From positions 1 to 36,426 of the IMG/VR virus record IMGVR_UViG_3300034094_000020: a stretch of 36,426 bases of DNA. One strand, 5' to 3'. The position numbers were made by a program, and so were the translations under genes. The notes beneath the pieces were generated by a model, which did no database searches, was not told the DNA's origin, and saw nothing but the letters and a program-made list of their open reading frames with translations. Every line of letters begins with the position of its first letter. Position 1 is the first letter of the stretch. The stretch comes from a virus. This document shows positions 1-7,800 of this stretch, piece by piece.

Positions 1-222
1 TGCGACGGCCAGGTAACGCTTCTTGCCACGGCAGTCCACCTCAAGGCGGCTGATGGTCATGGTCGTGGACACCGTCTGGCCGGCGTAGGCCGCCGGCTTC
101 ATGTCGCCCGTAAACCCGGTCACGTTCTCGGTGACGGCGTTCGACGCATCGCCCTGCTTGAGCGTCAGCGTCTGGGCCACGCTCGAGGTGCTCGCCACCG
201 GGCCGTAGATCACGTCGATGCT
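1..222. repeat. Imperfect terminal repeat, left copy (partner 36208-36426)
   Basis: The first 222 bases match the last 219 bases of the window. By eye they differ at one synonymous site (position 112, A against G) and in one block at about 131-150, where six codons are replaced and one codon is lost. The rest is identical. The repeat lies inside a coding region, and the genes on either side make sense only if the two ends are joined. It is therefore best read as the overlap of a circular or terminally redundant genome, with an allelic difference between the copies. A tandem gene duplication is less likely. Confidence 0.85.
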
Positions 223-330
223 GGCGTAATCGTAGCCGAGGGTGTCGAGGGTCAAGGTGTTGGTCTGGGACGAGGTAAAGACCGCGTTCTTGCCGCTGAC
301 GACGCTCTTGGTCGCTGCTACAGAAATCAT
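1..330 (-). CDS. Probable head decoration or minor virion protein, N-terminal part (runs off the left end)
   Basis: The gene starts at the ATG at 328-330, preceded by a GAGGAGAA ribosome site, and reads off the left edge after 110 codons. It lies directly downstream of the major capsid gene, the usual place for a decoration or stabilising protein. The product is soluble, rich in Ser/Thr/Val and shows no enzymatic motif. Joined to the piece at 36097-36426 through the repeat it would make a protein of about 145 residues. The segment DASNAVTEN here is DTSSPTEN in the other copy. I do not recognise the family; the decoration role is inferred from position and size. Confidence 0.6.
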   Translation of the reverse strand, partial: MISVAATKSVVSGKNAVFTSSQTNTLTLDTLGYDYASIDVIYGPVASTSSVAQTLTLKQGDASNAVTENVTGFTGDMKPAAYAGQTVSTTMTISRLEVDCRGKKRYLAVA

Positions 331-359
331 GTCAGAGATTCTCCTCGAGGGTCAGAGGG

Positions 360-1682
360 TCAAGAGTTCGCCGAGTGCGTACGGAGGGCAACCACCGGGC
401 CAACCTCGGTCGTCGATCCCAGGCTGTGGAAGTTCGCGGTGGCCCGCACGACGCCCGAGACGAGCGTCTGGTCGAGCTCCACAAACCGCTCCTGGCTCAC
501 CCGCAGCTGGTAGCCCTGGCGAAGACCAAGGGCACCGGCCATGGCGAGGTCGCCGAAGAGCACCTTCACCTTGGACACGTCCGTGCCGAGCACGGCGTTC
601 ATCGGGTGAACGAGCACCACCGGGTAGCCCATGAACGTCAGGCCGAAGCCCTGAGCGACGCTCACGCTGCCACCTTGGGCCAAGTCCAGCCGCTGCATCG
701 AGGCGTGGTAGCCAGCCGGCGAGATGTACCACCGAGCACCGGGCAGGGCGTAGCGGGGAAGCTTCGCCATGGCCGCAAGGAAGTCTTCCTTGTCGAGCGT
801 CTCAAACGCGCCGTTGTTGGTGGCAGCCGTGACGAGCGAGGCCGAGTAGGCCGCGTCGGTCAGCTTGACCGTCACGCCGTAGTGGCCGCCGTAGGTCGAG
901 GTGCCGTCACCGATGAAGACCGCTTCGTCCAGGGCCTTGGCAATGGCGAGCGAGTGCTCGGTGGCGATAAGGTCCGCAACGCCCACGCCGTCGGCGAAGA
1001 GCTCGTTGCTGACCTTGGTCGCCACGCCGAACTTCTGCGCCACGAGCTGCACCTGCGTGCCGGTCATGTCGCTGTACGCAAACTCGGCGTTCTCGCCCAT
1101 CCACGCGCCCGACACGCCGCTGATCCGCTTCGGGATCGACAGCACGTCCGAAGACATGTTGAAGTTCTGCAGGGCCGTCGGAGCCACGCCATAGGTTTCT
1201 ACGTTGCGGATGATAGTGTCAGCGAGAACCTCGGGCACGGCAAAACCGCCGGCCGAGTTGACGCCACCGACCATCGTGCGGGCCTCGACTCCGTGGTCAT
1301 GGCACCACCGCTTCGCATCGGCGTCGCCCGCGTAGGTGGCCTGGAGCCACTTGCCGACGCGGTAGGCGTCCTCGTGCGAGCGGAACGCCTTCAGCGTCCG
1401 ACCGTCACGCACCGCCTCGATCCGGGCCTTCGGCTGCTCGGCACGCACCTCGGGGGCCGGGCTGCAACGCTCGGCCACACTGCGGAGGTTGGCAACCGAC
1501 TCGGCGACCTTCGCCTCAAAGTCGATGGACGCCGAGAGCGACTTGGCCTTGTCGGTCAGCCCCGAAAGCTCGAGGTTGCGGGCGTCGATGTCGGACTTGT
1601 TGTCGGAGTCGAGCGCGGTCAGCGCCTCGATGCGGGTCGCAACCTCGGCGGCCTCGTTGCGGAGCGTGCTAAGGCGGTCCAT
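360..1682 (-). CDS. HK97-fold major capsid protein
   Basis: 440 residues, typical for an HK97-type capsid protein made with an N-terminal scaffold (delta) domain. Residues 1 to about 115 are charged and coiled-coil-like (it opens MDRLSTLRNEAAEVATRIEA). The capsid fold begins near GGFAVPEVLADTIIRNV, followed by the family-typical WMGENAEF and KALDEAVFIGDG segments. The delta domain would be removed by the protease encoded at 1894-2550. The start has a GGAGAAA site nine bases upstream. The order portal, protease, (Com-like), capsid is the classical HK97 head order. Confidence 0.95.
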   Translation of the reverse strand: MDRLSTLRNEAAEVATRIEALTALDSDNKSDIDARNLELSGLTDKAKSLSASIDFEAKVAESVANLRSVAERCSPAPEVRAEQPKARIEAVRDGRTLKAFRSHEDAYRVGKWLQATYAGDADAKRWCHDHGVEARTMVGGVNSAGGFAVPEVLADTIIRNVETYGVAPTALQNFNMSSDVLSIPKRISGVSGAWMGENAEFAYSDMTGTQVQLVAQKFGVATKVSNELFADGVGVADLIATEHSLAIAKALDEAVFIGDGTSTYGGHYGVTVKLTDAAYSASLVTAATNNGAFETLDKEDFLAAMAKLPRYALPGARWYISPAGYHASMQRLDLAQGGSVSVAQGFGLTFMGYPVVLVHPMNAVLGTDVSKVKVLFGDLAMAGALGLRQGYQLRVSQERFVELDQTLVSGVVRATANFHSLGSTTEVGPVVALRTHSANS

Positions 1683-1727
1683 GCGTGATTTCTCCAGGGC
1701 GTGATTGCCGTGGAGTTCACAATCGCA

Positions 1728-1901
1728 TTACGACCGCGGAGCCTTGCAGTAGCGGATTTCAGAATGTGTTGTTTTGACAAACGCCACAGCGCGAGCGCCG
1801 CACCGTGGGCAGCGTAGATACCGCTGCCGCTCGTCGCCGCACGCGCGGCTCGATCGTGTCCGCAGCTGTTCGCCGCATTGACAGCGTGGTCGGTCAGACA
1901 T
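1728..1901 (-). CDS. Small Com-like zinc-ribbon protein
   Basis: 57 residues between the prohead protease and the capsid gene, overlapping the protease 3' end by eight bases. Two cysteine knuckles are visible, CQCGEQL near the N-terminus and LRCPRCGARA in the middle, and the C-terminus contains THSEIRYC. This layout resembles the Com zinc-finger proteins of Mu-like phages, whose Mu member binds the mom mRNA and activates its translation; the Mu protein also ends in a THS...RY segment as I remember it. A nucleic-acid-binding role follows from the fold. The actual target here is unknown. Confidence 0.7.
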   Translation of the reverse strand: MSDRPRCQCGEQLRTRSSRACGDERQRYLRCPRCGARAVAFVKTTHSEIRYCKAPRS

Positions 1902-2550
1902 GCTTGGTTCGCAGGATGGCAGCCCAGGCGGCGGCGACGCCCCGCAGGGCCGAACGCGAACAGTCCACCTGGGCTGCCGGCTCCTGCGTCTGCTCGGCCA
2001 GCCACGCCTCGTATGAACGCATGGCGACGGCAACGCTCGTGCTGCTGTAGGCCGGCGTGACCACGGGCCCCATCTCGTAAAGGCCAGACGCCTCAACCAC
2101 CTCGCGGATTGCCCGGCCGTTCTCGTCGGTGGTAAACCGCTCACCGCCGCGCGGCGCGACTGTGAACGCGAAGCTGCTGCCCCTCAAATTTTTCGATCTC
2201 ACTAAGGCAAGGACATCACGCCCTGCTTGCGTGTCTGGGGGTTCCACGGTGTAGCTGATGCCACGATCGTCTGCGGTGATCTCGAGCGTGCCTGCCGACT
2301 CGCGGCCCAGTAGCCAATTGGAATCGTGATTGAAGTACGACACGATCTCTTGCTTGCCACGCTGGCGGCTCAAAATCTTGTCGAATGCCCCCGGCAAAAT
2401 TCGCTCGCGGAAACCGCCGAGATCCACGGAGAGCCGGTTGTACGGGATTGCCAGTCCACGAATCGCCTCGCGGCCGTTGGCCCGCGTCTCGACGACGAGC
2501 TCGGCTTCCGGCACTTCTTCCACCAGCAGCGAGCGGCGTTCAATCTCCAT
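1894..2550 (-). CDS. HK97-family prohead maturation protease (peptidase U35)
   Basis: 218 residues. Family marks in order: IRGLAIPYNRLS near the N-terminus, then FNHDSNWLLGRESAGTLE holding the catalytic His region, GSSFAFTV with the serine region, and VTPAYSSTSVAVA. The enzyme cleaves the capsid delta domain inside the procapsid and then digests itself. Its start overlaps the portal 3' end by 11 bases, which suggests coupled translation. The C-terminal tail beyond about residue 180 is not conserved in this family and may be removed on maturation. Confidence 0.93.
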   Translation of the reverse strand: MEIERRSLLVEEVPEAELVVETRANGREAIRGLAIPYNRLSVDLGGFRERILPGAFDKILSRQRGKQEIVSYFNHDSNWLLGRESAGTLEITADDRGISYTVEPPDTQAGRDVLALVRSKNLRGSSFAFTVAPRGGERFTTDENGRAIREVVEASGLYEMGPVVTPAYSSTSVAVAMRSYEAWLAEQTQEPAAQVDCSRSALRGVAAAWAAILRTKHV

Positions 2551-3838
2551 CGGTCACGTCCTCCTGTTCGGCTTCAACCTCGACCACGGGCTCGGCCACC
2601 GGCTCAGCAACCGGCTCGGGGGCCGGCTCCGGCTGCGGCTCTTCGTCGCCGGCAGCCACCTTTTCAAGCGTGGTCATGTTCAGCTGGATGAAGTGCTGGT
2701 CGCCTTCGGGCCCGAGCGGGTTCATGTTCTCGAGCTCTCGGATTTCGTTGACGCTCATCCACCCGTTTTGCAGGGCCGACACGTAATAGGCCGACCGGCT
2801 CGCGTGGTCGCCACGCAGAAGCCCGGCCACGCTGTGCTCGGCGAAGTACGTCTCGTCTTCGCCCTCCGCGAGCAGGTCGCGGGTGATGGCGGCCTCCCAC
2901 CGCTTGAGATGCGGCAAGAGGCAGTGCTGCACGAACTCGGTTCCCTGCACCTCGATGTTGCTGTAGGTCGAGCGGGTGAGGTCTTGAATCATGTGCGGCG
3001 GCACGCGAAACGCCCGGCAGATCTCGATGACTTGGTATTGCCGTGTCTCAAGGAACTGCGCCGCCTCGTTGGAGCCAGAGAGCTCGTGAGCCTTGACGCC
3101 GGCCGGCAGGACCGCCGTGCGGTGCGCCCGATCCGGGCCACGGTGCATCCGCTCCCACGACTCGCGGAGACGCTCGGCCGCTTCGATGGGCACCGGGTTG
3201 TCGCTCTCGAGCACGATGCCCGGCCGGGCACCGTTGCCGAAGTACGTCGCCCCGTGGGCCTCGAGGGCCTGGGCCAAGCCGATGGCGTTGGCGAACAGGC
3301 GGTAACTCGGGATGGGATGGATGCCGTCGTCCGTCGTGAACCGCAGGGCGAAAATCTGCTCCTGGCGGTACACCGTCTGCCGGCCGTCGGGCTCGCGGTA
3401 GATGTACCGGAGCCGGCCGTTCTCCAGCCGCTCGACTTCCATGCGGCTCGGGTGCAGCGGCCACAACTCGCTCACGGGCCCGCGAACACCCGCGCGGATC
3501 TCGGCGTAGCTCGCCCCGTAGTGCAGATAGAGCCCCGTCATCCAATCGCGGAACTCTTGCGCCGTCTGCCACGGGTTCGGCTGCATGTGCAGGATGCGGT
3601 ACAGCGGATGCTCGGGCACCTTCCGCTTGCCGCCATTCGGCTGCCGCTCAAAGAGGTGGAGCGGAAGACTCGACACGCTGTCGGAGATCACCCGGATGCA
3701 CGCCGTGTAGGCCGAGCACGCCATCGACGTGTCGGCCGTAACCCGGATGCCCGACGCCGTGCGGCCACCGCCTACGTTGCCCCAGTCGATGCCACGCAAC
3801 TCGTGCAGGCGAAAGTCCGTGGTGGCCTCGGTGGTCAT
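2540..3838 (-). CDS. Portal protein (HK97/SPP1-like phage portal)
   Basis: 432 residues. Recognisable segments are CSAYTACIRVISDSVSSLPLH, LYLHYGASYAEI, the middle LSGSNEAAQFLETRQYQ, and FRVPPHMIQDLTRSTYSNIE, a signature stretch of HK97-type portals. Twelve copies would form the portal ring through which the terminase drives DNA. The last 35 residues are an acidic Pro/Glu/Val repeat tail with EPVAEPVAEPV, probably disordered. The start ATG overlaps the TerL stop (ATGA at 3835-3838). Confidence 0.94.
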   Translation of the reverse strand: MTTEATTDFRLHELRGIDWGNVGGGRTASGIRVTADTSMACSAYTACIRVISDSVSSLPLHLFERQPNGGKRKVPEHPLYRILHMQPNPWQTAQEFRDWMTGLYLHYGASYAEIRAGVRGPVSELWPLHPSRMEVERLENGRLRYIYREPDGRQTVYRQEQIFALRFTTDDGIHPIPSYRLFANAIGLAQALEAHGATYFGNGARPGIVLESDNPVPIEAAERLRESWERMHRGPDRAHRTAVLPAGVKAHELSGSNEAAQFLETRQYQVIEICRAFRVPPHMIQDLTRSTYSNIEVQGTEFVQHCLLPHLKRWEAAITRDLLAEGEDETYFAEHSVAGLLRGDHASRSAYYVSALQNGWMSVNEIRELENMNPLGPEGDQHFIQLNMTTLEKVAAGDEEPQPEPAPEPVAEPVAEPVVEVEAEQEDVTDGD

Positions 3839-5439
3839 AGCGAGATGATGTCCCAGGATTGTTCGGGCGGCTTCGCGGTCGCCGTGGCGTGCAGCCCCAA
3901 GGCCATCACGAGCGACACGATGCCGTCGATGCGTTCGGTGCTCTTGGCCTTGCTCGGCTTGATGTTGCCTTGGTGATCGCTCTGCACTGCCACGTTGGCC
4001 GCCATCCACGCAAGCACGGGGTGGCCGGCGTGGCGAATCCGCTCCGACAGCACGTAATTTTCAAGGGCGCGACTTGGGCTCGACATAGAGCCGTAGCCCT
4101 GCCCGAATCCTGTCACATCTACCCCGTCGCCTTGCAGTTGCGTGGCCAGCTGCGTGGCGTTCCAGCGGTCGATCCCCACCTGCCGAATGTTGAACTTCTG
4201 CGACAGTTCGACGATGTCGCGCCGGATCACGTCGTAATCGGTGACGTTGCCATCGGTGGCCCGGATAAAGCCGTCGCGTATCCACCCGATGTAGTCCACT
4301 TTGTCGCGGAGCGTCCGCTCTGCAGCGTTGGCTTGCGGCACCCAGAAATACGGCAGCACGTCGAAGGTGCCGTCGTCGGCCTGGCTCACCATGACGAACG
4401 CTGAAAGGTCAAACGTGCTCGCCAAGTCCAGGCCGGCGTACCACTCCCGCTTTTCGAGCTCGTCCCGCAGCGGGCCGCCGCACTTGGCCCAGTTGTCAGG
4501 CGAGAGCCACCGCACGTCTTGTGTCGTCCAGACGTTGAGCCTGTACCGCAGGAACGCATTTAGCTTGGAAGGCGACTGGTCGGCCTCGCGGGCGTCAGCT
4601 GCGAAGGAGTCCAGCGTGATCGTCTGGCCCAGCGACGGGTTGGCCTTGTGCCAGGTCGCCTCGGCCTTCCAGTCGTCCTCGGGCGACGCGGCGTAGATGC
4701 ACCCAAAAAATGCCGGGTCCACGCCCGTGGGATCGGCAATACATCGCTCGGCATACGCATGCTGTTCCCAGCAAATCGATTTGCGGTCGTAGCCGGCCGT
4801 GGTGATCGACAAGAGCAGCGGCTGCCGGCGAGCCGCACCGCCGTACCGCAGGGCGTCCCACAGCCGCCGGTCCCGCTGGGCGTGCAGTTCGTCAAAGAGC
4901 AAAGCGTGGATATTGAGCCCCTCGGCCCGGAACGCATCGGCCGACAGCACGCGATAGAACGAGTTGCTTTTCTTGTGAACGATGGTCTTCCGCGAGTCGA
5001 TCACCTCGAGGTGACGAGACAAGGCCGGCGAAGCCCGCACCATCGACGCCGCCTCGCGGTAGATAATGCCTGCCTGCTCGCGGTCGCACGCCGCACCGTA
5101 GACCTCGGCACCGGGCTCCGAGTCGAACGCCGTCATGTAGAGGGCAATGCCAGCAAGCGTGGTGCTCTTGCCCTGCTTCTTCGGCAGCTCGATGTAGCCC
5201 ACCCGATGCTGCCGCGTGCCGTCTGGGTTCAGCCGGCCGAAGAGCTCACGCAAGACGTGGTGCTGCCACGGCAGGAGCGTGAACGGCTTGCCGGCGTTCT
5301 GCCCCTTGCTGTGCCGCAGGATCTTCTCGAAGAAATGAACGACACGCTCGTACTTGGCCTGGCCTTCGGCCGTGAGCTCAAGCGCCGTGGAGCTTGAAGA
5401 AGTCTTCGACTTCGTCGCTCGGCTTTTCTTCCTTGCCAC
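3835..5439 (-). CDS. terL: Terminase large subunit (TerL)
   Basis: About 534 residues, packaging ATPase plus nuclease. Walker A is LPKKQGKST (residues 85-93) and Walker B is ALLFDELHA (179-187). The nuclease domain contains GLDLAS, GIDRWNA and RIDGIVSLVMAL, which supply the acidic metal-binding residues. The family is the HK97-type Terminase_1. There is no ATG at the 5' end: I chose the GTG at 5437-5439 (weak AGGG site upstream); TTG one codon earlier is possible. It overlaps terS by about 60 bases. Confidence 0.93.
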   Translation of the reverse strand: MARKKSRATKSKTSSSSTALELTAEGQAKYERVVHFFEKILRHSKGQNAGKPFTLLPWQHHVLRELFGRLNPDGTRQHRVGYIELPKKQGKSTTLAGIALYMTAFDSEPGAEVYGAACDREQAGIIYREAASMVRASPALSRHLEVIDSRKTIVHKKSNSFYRVLSADAFRAEGLNIHALLFDELHAQRDRRLWDALRYGGAARRQPLLLSITTAGYDRKSICWEQHAYAERCIADPTGVDPAFFGCIYAASPEDDWKAEATWHKANPSLGQTITLDSFAADAREADQSPSKLNAFLRYRLNVWTTQDVRWLSPDNWAKCGGPLRDELEKREWYAGLDLASTFDLSAFVMVSQADDGTFDVLPYFWVPQANAAERTLRDKVDYIGWIRDGFIRATDGNVTDYDVIRRDIVELSQKFNIRQVGIDRWNATQLATQLQGDGVDVTGFGQGYGSMSSPSRALENYVLSERIRHAGHPVLAWMAANVAVQSDHQGNIKPSKAKSTERIDGIVSLVMALGLHATATAKPPEQSWDIISL

Positions 5440-5848
5440 CAAGTCGCACCCTGCTGCTAGGAGTCAGGCCAAACTCGCCCATTAGCGACGCCTGGAGCGC
5501 CACTAAACTGCGATATAGCGGCCCGGCCGGGTTCGGTTTCACGCCACCTAAGTCTGTTCGCATCACCGGGCCCGACGCTCGGAGCTCGAGCAAACACGCC
5601 TGCGTCGCAGCGTACACCTCGCACAAAGTCGCCAAGGCTTCGCCGTCGGCAGTCGTGAGCGTCCCGAGGCCGGTCAGAATCGGCACGAGCTCGGTCCACT
5701 TCTCCACGGCAGACGGTTCCAGCATCAGACGCTTGGGCATCGGCGGCACGCCGACCGGGGCCGGCAGGTCGGGCCGGATCTTGCGCTTGCCGCGATTGCC
5801 GGCGAGCCGCTTGGCCGCCTCGGGGATTGGCTTACGTCCTCGCGGCAT
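5378..5848 (-). CDS. terS: Terminase small subunit (P27/Terminase_4 family)
   Basis: 156 residues beginning MPRGRKPIPEAAKRLAGNRG, the usual basic opening of P27-like small terminases, followed by the helical core VEKWTELVPILTGLGTLTTA and LCEVYAATQA. It binds the packaging site and loads TerL. The ATG at 5846-5848 has a GAGGTGAGCG ribosome site; the same sequence precedes the papain-like peptidase gene at 10383. The arrangement HNH, terS, terL, portal is typical of cos-type phages. Confidence 0.9.
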   Translation of the reverse strand: MPRGRKPIPEAAKRLAGNRGKRKIRPDLPAPVGVPPMPKRLMLEPSAVEKWTELVPILTGLGTLTTADGEALATLCEVYAATQACLLELRASGPVMRTDLGGVKPNPAGPLYRSLVALQASLMGEFGLTPSSRVRLGGKEEKPSDEVEDFFKLHGA

Positions 5849-5952
5849 CGCTCACCTCAAAAACTTCGCGGAATTTTGCGGCCGCGCACGCGGAAGGAAA
5901 CCGTGGGGTTTGGTTCGGCGCAGGTCGGTATGATCGGAAGGGCGAGGGGGCA
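5849..5952. other. Intergenic region upstream of terS, candidate cos region
   Basis: About 104 bases without a gene between the homing-type HNH gene and terS. It contains the GC palindrome CCGCGCACGCGG near 5882-5893 beside an A/T-rich patch (GGAATTTTGCGG, near 5870). In HNH-encoding HK97-like phages the cohesive-end site lies next to terS, so this is the most likely place for cos. That assignment rests on gene order and is not proven by any sequence motif. Confidence 0.35.
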
Positions 5953-6696
5953 TCAAGTAAACGATAGCCTTAACTGCCCACGCGAAGCCGCACCTTTCTT
6001 TGTGTTGCACTCAAAGCAAGCCAGTTGAACGTTGCACGGCTCATGGTTGCCGCCGTCCTTTAATGACCGGATGTGATCCAGCGTAGGAGAACGTGGGTGG
6101 GGTTTCCCATTCTGCTTGTTGACCATAAACGTCTTTCTGCATTTGCGATTGCATATTTGACATCGCCAGCCGTCTCTTTCGTATACGGCCCTGACAGGGA
6201 TAGACACATACGACACGCCGGCACGACGCGCACGTTGCCTATGATTACGGCCGTACTTCTTTTTTCCTCTTTGATTGGCTTCCTTCCTTAGCTTTGTCTT
6301 GCAGGCATCGCACCTGCACCTACTGAACGACGTACTGCCAGGAACGTCTGTGCCACACTGTTCGCACTGGCGAACTCCCCTCCATGCTTTTACGCAGTCG
6401 TAAGAGCAAAACCTTGATGCACCGTGATTCACTTCATTGCCACATGTCTCGCATGACGGCCTAGCTTTTCGAAGTCGTGCCTTGCGTGGCCTTGGGCGTT
6501 TAGCATCCCACTCAAGGGCCCAATCGGCCAACGCGGCAGATAGGTCGTGGCACCTTCCCCTGAACTGCTGAGTGCCGGCACGCACTGCATTGAAGTAGCA
6601 CGGTTTGCAACAATACTTTTTTGAGTCCTTGCCGCCGCCTGGCCGCTTGATGGCCTTGCCGCACCATTGGCAGAACCTTGGCTTCCACGCTGACAT
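5953..6696 (-). CDS. Multi-zinc-finger HNH endonuclease, probable free-standing homing endonuclease
   Basis: 247 residues. The N-terminal part has several CxxC knuckles (CQWCGKA, YCCKPC, CETCGNE, CEQCGTD, CDACKTK). The C-terminal HNH nuclease has VYERDGWRCQICNRKC, then PTLDHIRSLKDGG and NVQLACFECNTKKG. The ATG at 6694-6696 has a strong AGGAGGT site. Its base composition is clearly lower in GC (about 50 percent by eye) than flanking terS and terL. It sits between the packaging HNH gene and terS, where it is superfluous for packaging. Both points suggest an invading mobile gene. A role in packaging cannot be excluded. Confidence 0.85.
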   Translation of the reverse strand: MSAWKPRFCQWCGKAIKRPGGGKDSKKYCCKPCYFNAVRAGTQQFRGRCHDLSAALADWALEWDAKRPRPRKARLRKARPSCETCGNEVNHGASRFCSYDCVKAWRGVRQCEQCGTDVPGSTSFSRCRCDACKTKLRKEANQRGKKKYGRNHRQRARRAGVSYVSIPVRAVYERDGWRCQICNRKCRKTFMVNKQNGKPHPRSPTLDHIRSLKDGGNHEPCNVQLACFECNTKKGAASRGQLRLSFT

Positions 6697-6735
6697 CGCC
6701 ACACCTCCTGTGTGACGTTCAGCCTGCGTGCGTTG

Positions 6736-7044
6736 TCAAACTTTCTGGCCTTGCTCCCGCCTCGTCTTCCTCGCATGGCAACGCACGCACAGCGTCTGCC
6801 CATTGCCCACGTCGTATCGCTCGCCGCCTTTGCTGATTGCCACGACGTGATCGGCGTGGTTGGCCTGGTCAATGCGTCCGCAGTCCACGCACGCGAACGC
6901 ATCCCGTGTGAGCACTGCCTGCCTCCACGCTCGGTGTCGCTTGTCGCAGTACCCACGGGCTGCCGCGTTTGGTCGTCCCGACTCATCTCGTCGTGGTGCG
7001 GTTCGCAGACGCGGCGGCCTATGGGACGGGATGCGTTGCGGCAC
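6736..7044 (-). CDS. HNH endonuclease, likely packaging-associated
   Basis: 102 residues. HNH core: FACVDCG, then ANHADHVVAISKGG with the catalytic His, then VGNGQTLCVRCHARKT. Small HNH proteins of this size next to terminase genes (HK97 gp74 type) stimulate cos cleavage by TerL. The frame has no ATG; the start is the GTG at 7042-7044, close behind the stop of the preceding gene. The composition matches the phage backbone, unlike the larger HNH gene that now separates it from terS. Confidence 0.85.
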   Translation of the reverse strand: MPQRIPSHRPPRLRTAPRRDESGRPNAAARGYCDKRHRAWRQAVLTRDAFACVDCGRIDQANHADHVVAISKGGERYDVGNGQTLCVRCHARKTRREQGQKV

Positions 7045-7052
7045 AGGGGGCC

Positions 7053-7409
7053 TTATGTCTTCAGCGACACCACGCCCACGGTGCCCGTGCTGTTGGTCGC
7101 ACCGCTGACGATCCGCAGGTAGGACAGTGCGAACGCCGCATCGGGTAGCGAGTAGATGCGTCCGACGGTGCTCGAGGGGGCCAGCGTGATGTTGGCAGCA
7201 GATCCGTCGGCGTTGTACAGCTGGCGGTAGGGGCCATCGACGGCGGTGCTGCCAAACATTTGAAGCGTGGCCGCATTGGTGCTCATGGTGCCAAACGACA
7301 CCACGCCGCCTGCCATGTCGTTGAGCCGGATGGTCTGGCTGTTGGAGGTAGCCGTGTGCAGCGTGATCGACACGTCACGCTGGAACCGCTTGATGACGAC
7401 ATGGGACAT
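7053..7409 (-). CDS. Small probable virion or tail-associated protein
   Basis: 118 residues, rich in Thr, Ser, Asn and Gly with alternating hydrophobic residues (ITLHTATSNSQTIRL, SYLRIVSGATNSTGTVGV). This is the look of a beta-rich phage structural protein. No domain is recognised. The ATG at 7407-7409 has AGGAG about eleven bases upstream. It follows the LamG-like and hypothetical proteins of the same strand, so it probably belongs to the adhesion or tail-tip group. Confidence 0.6.
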   Translation of the reverse strand: MSHVVIKRFQRDVSITLHTATSNSQTIRLNDMAGGVVSFGTMSTNAATLQMFGSTAVDGPYRQLYNADGSAANITLAPSSTVGRIYSLPDAAFALSYLRIVSGATNSTGTVGVVSLKT

Positions 7410-7524
7410 GGGTGGGTATTGCTCCTGTGGCTCGGGTTACGCCCGGATCGTGGCCATGCCGTGCAGCCTACGCCGAACGGGGCGTTGCCTTGCAGGGGCC
7501 GTACCTTGTGGGTGTAGCACGGTT
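7410..7524. other. Short intergenic region
   Basis: About 115 bases between two minus-strand genes. Apart from a small CGGGTTACGCCCGG inverted repeat around 7434-7447 I see nothing: no convincing promoter, no T-rich terminator and no reading frame longer than six codons with a start. Confidence 0.4.
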
Positions 7525-7800
7525 TCAGGATTCCGGCCAATTGGCCTTGTAGTCGGCCTCGCTGATCTCAGCCACTGCACCGCCTGCGATCAACTGCGGC
7601 AGCAGCGCGTCAGCCGGCGGCCACTCGCACCACTCATCCGACACCGCAACCATCGGGCGGCCCGCACTGTCACGCAGGGCAATTGCGACCGGCGCAATAC
7701 ACGTTGCCGTGCCTTTGTCGTTAGGCAGCCCCCACGCGGAATCCAGCGCGGCCCTGGCCTGCTCGTACACGGCATCGGTGGCGGCGCGGAAGTATCTCAT
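7525..7800 (-). CDS. Conserved-looking hypothetical protein
   Basis: 91 residues starting MRYFRAATDAVYEQARAALD; the ATG at 7798-7800 overlaps the stop of the LamG-like gene (ATGA). The middle repeats a phrase of small polar and hydrophobic residues (CIAPVAIALRDSAGRPMVAVSDEWCEW). No transmembrane segment or catalytic motif is visible. Coupling to the receptor-type protein upstream suggests a chaperone or accessory tail component; this is inference from position only. Confidence 0.65.
   Translation of the reverse strand: MRYFRAATDAVYEQARAALDSAWGLPNDKGTATCIAPVAIALRDSAGRPMVAVSDEWCEWPPADALLPQLIAGGAVAEISEADYKANWPES

Noticed and set aside
1-222. Diversity-generating retroelement as cause of the variable codons
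   Set aside because: No reverse transcriptase gene is present in the window, and the changes are not confined to adenine positions.
375-1688. Long plus-strand open frame opposite the major capsid gene
   Set aside because: It is the antisense shadow of a certain HK97 capsid gene in GC-rich DNA; the product is Arg/His/Gly-rich without a fold, and no ribosome site precedes it.
2330-3976. 548-codon plus-strand open frame opposite portal and protease
   Set aside because: Antisense shadow of portal and prohead protease, with the biased composition typical of such shadows.
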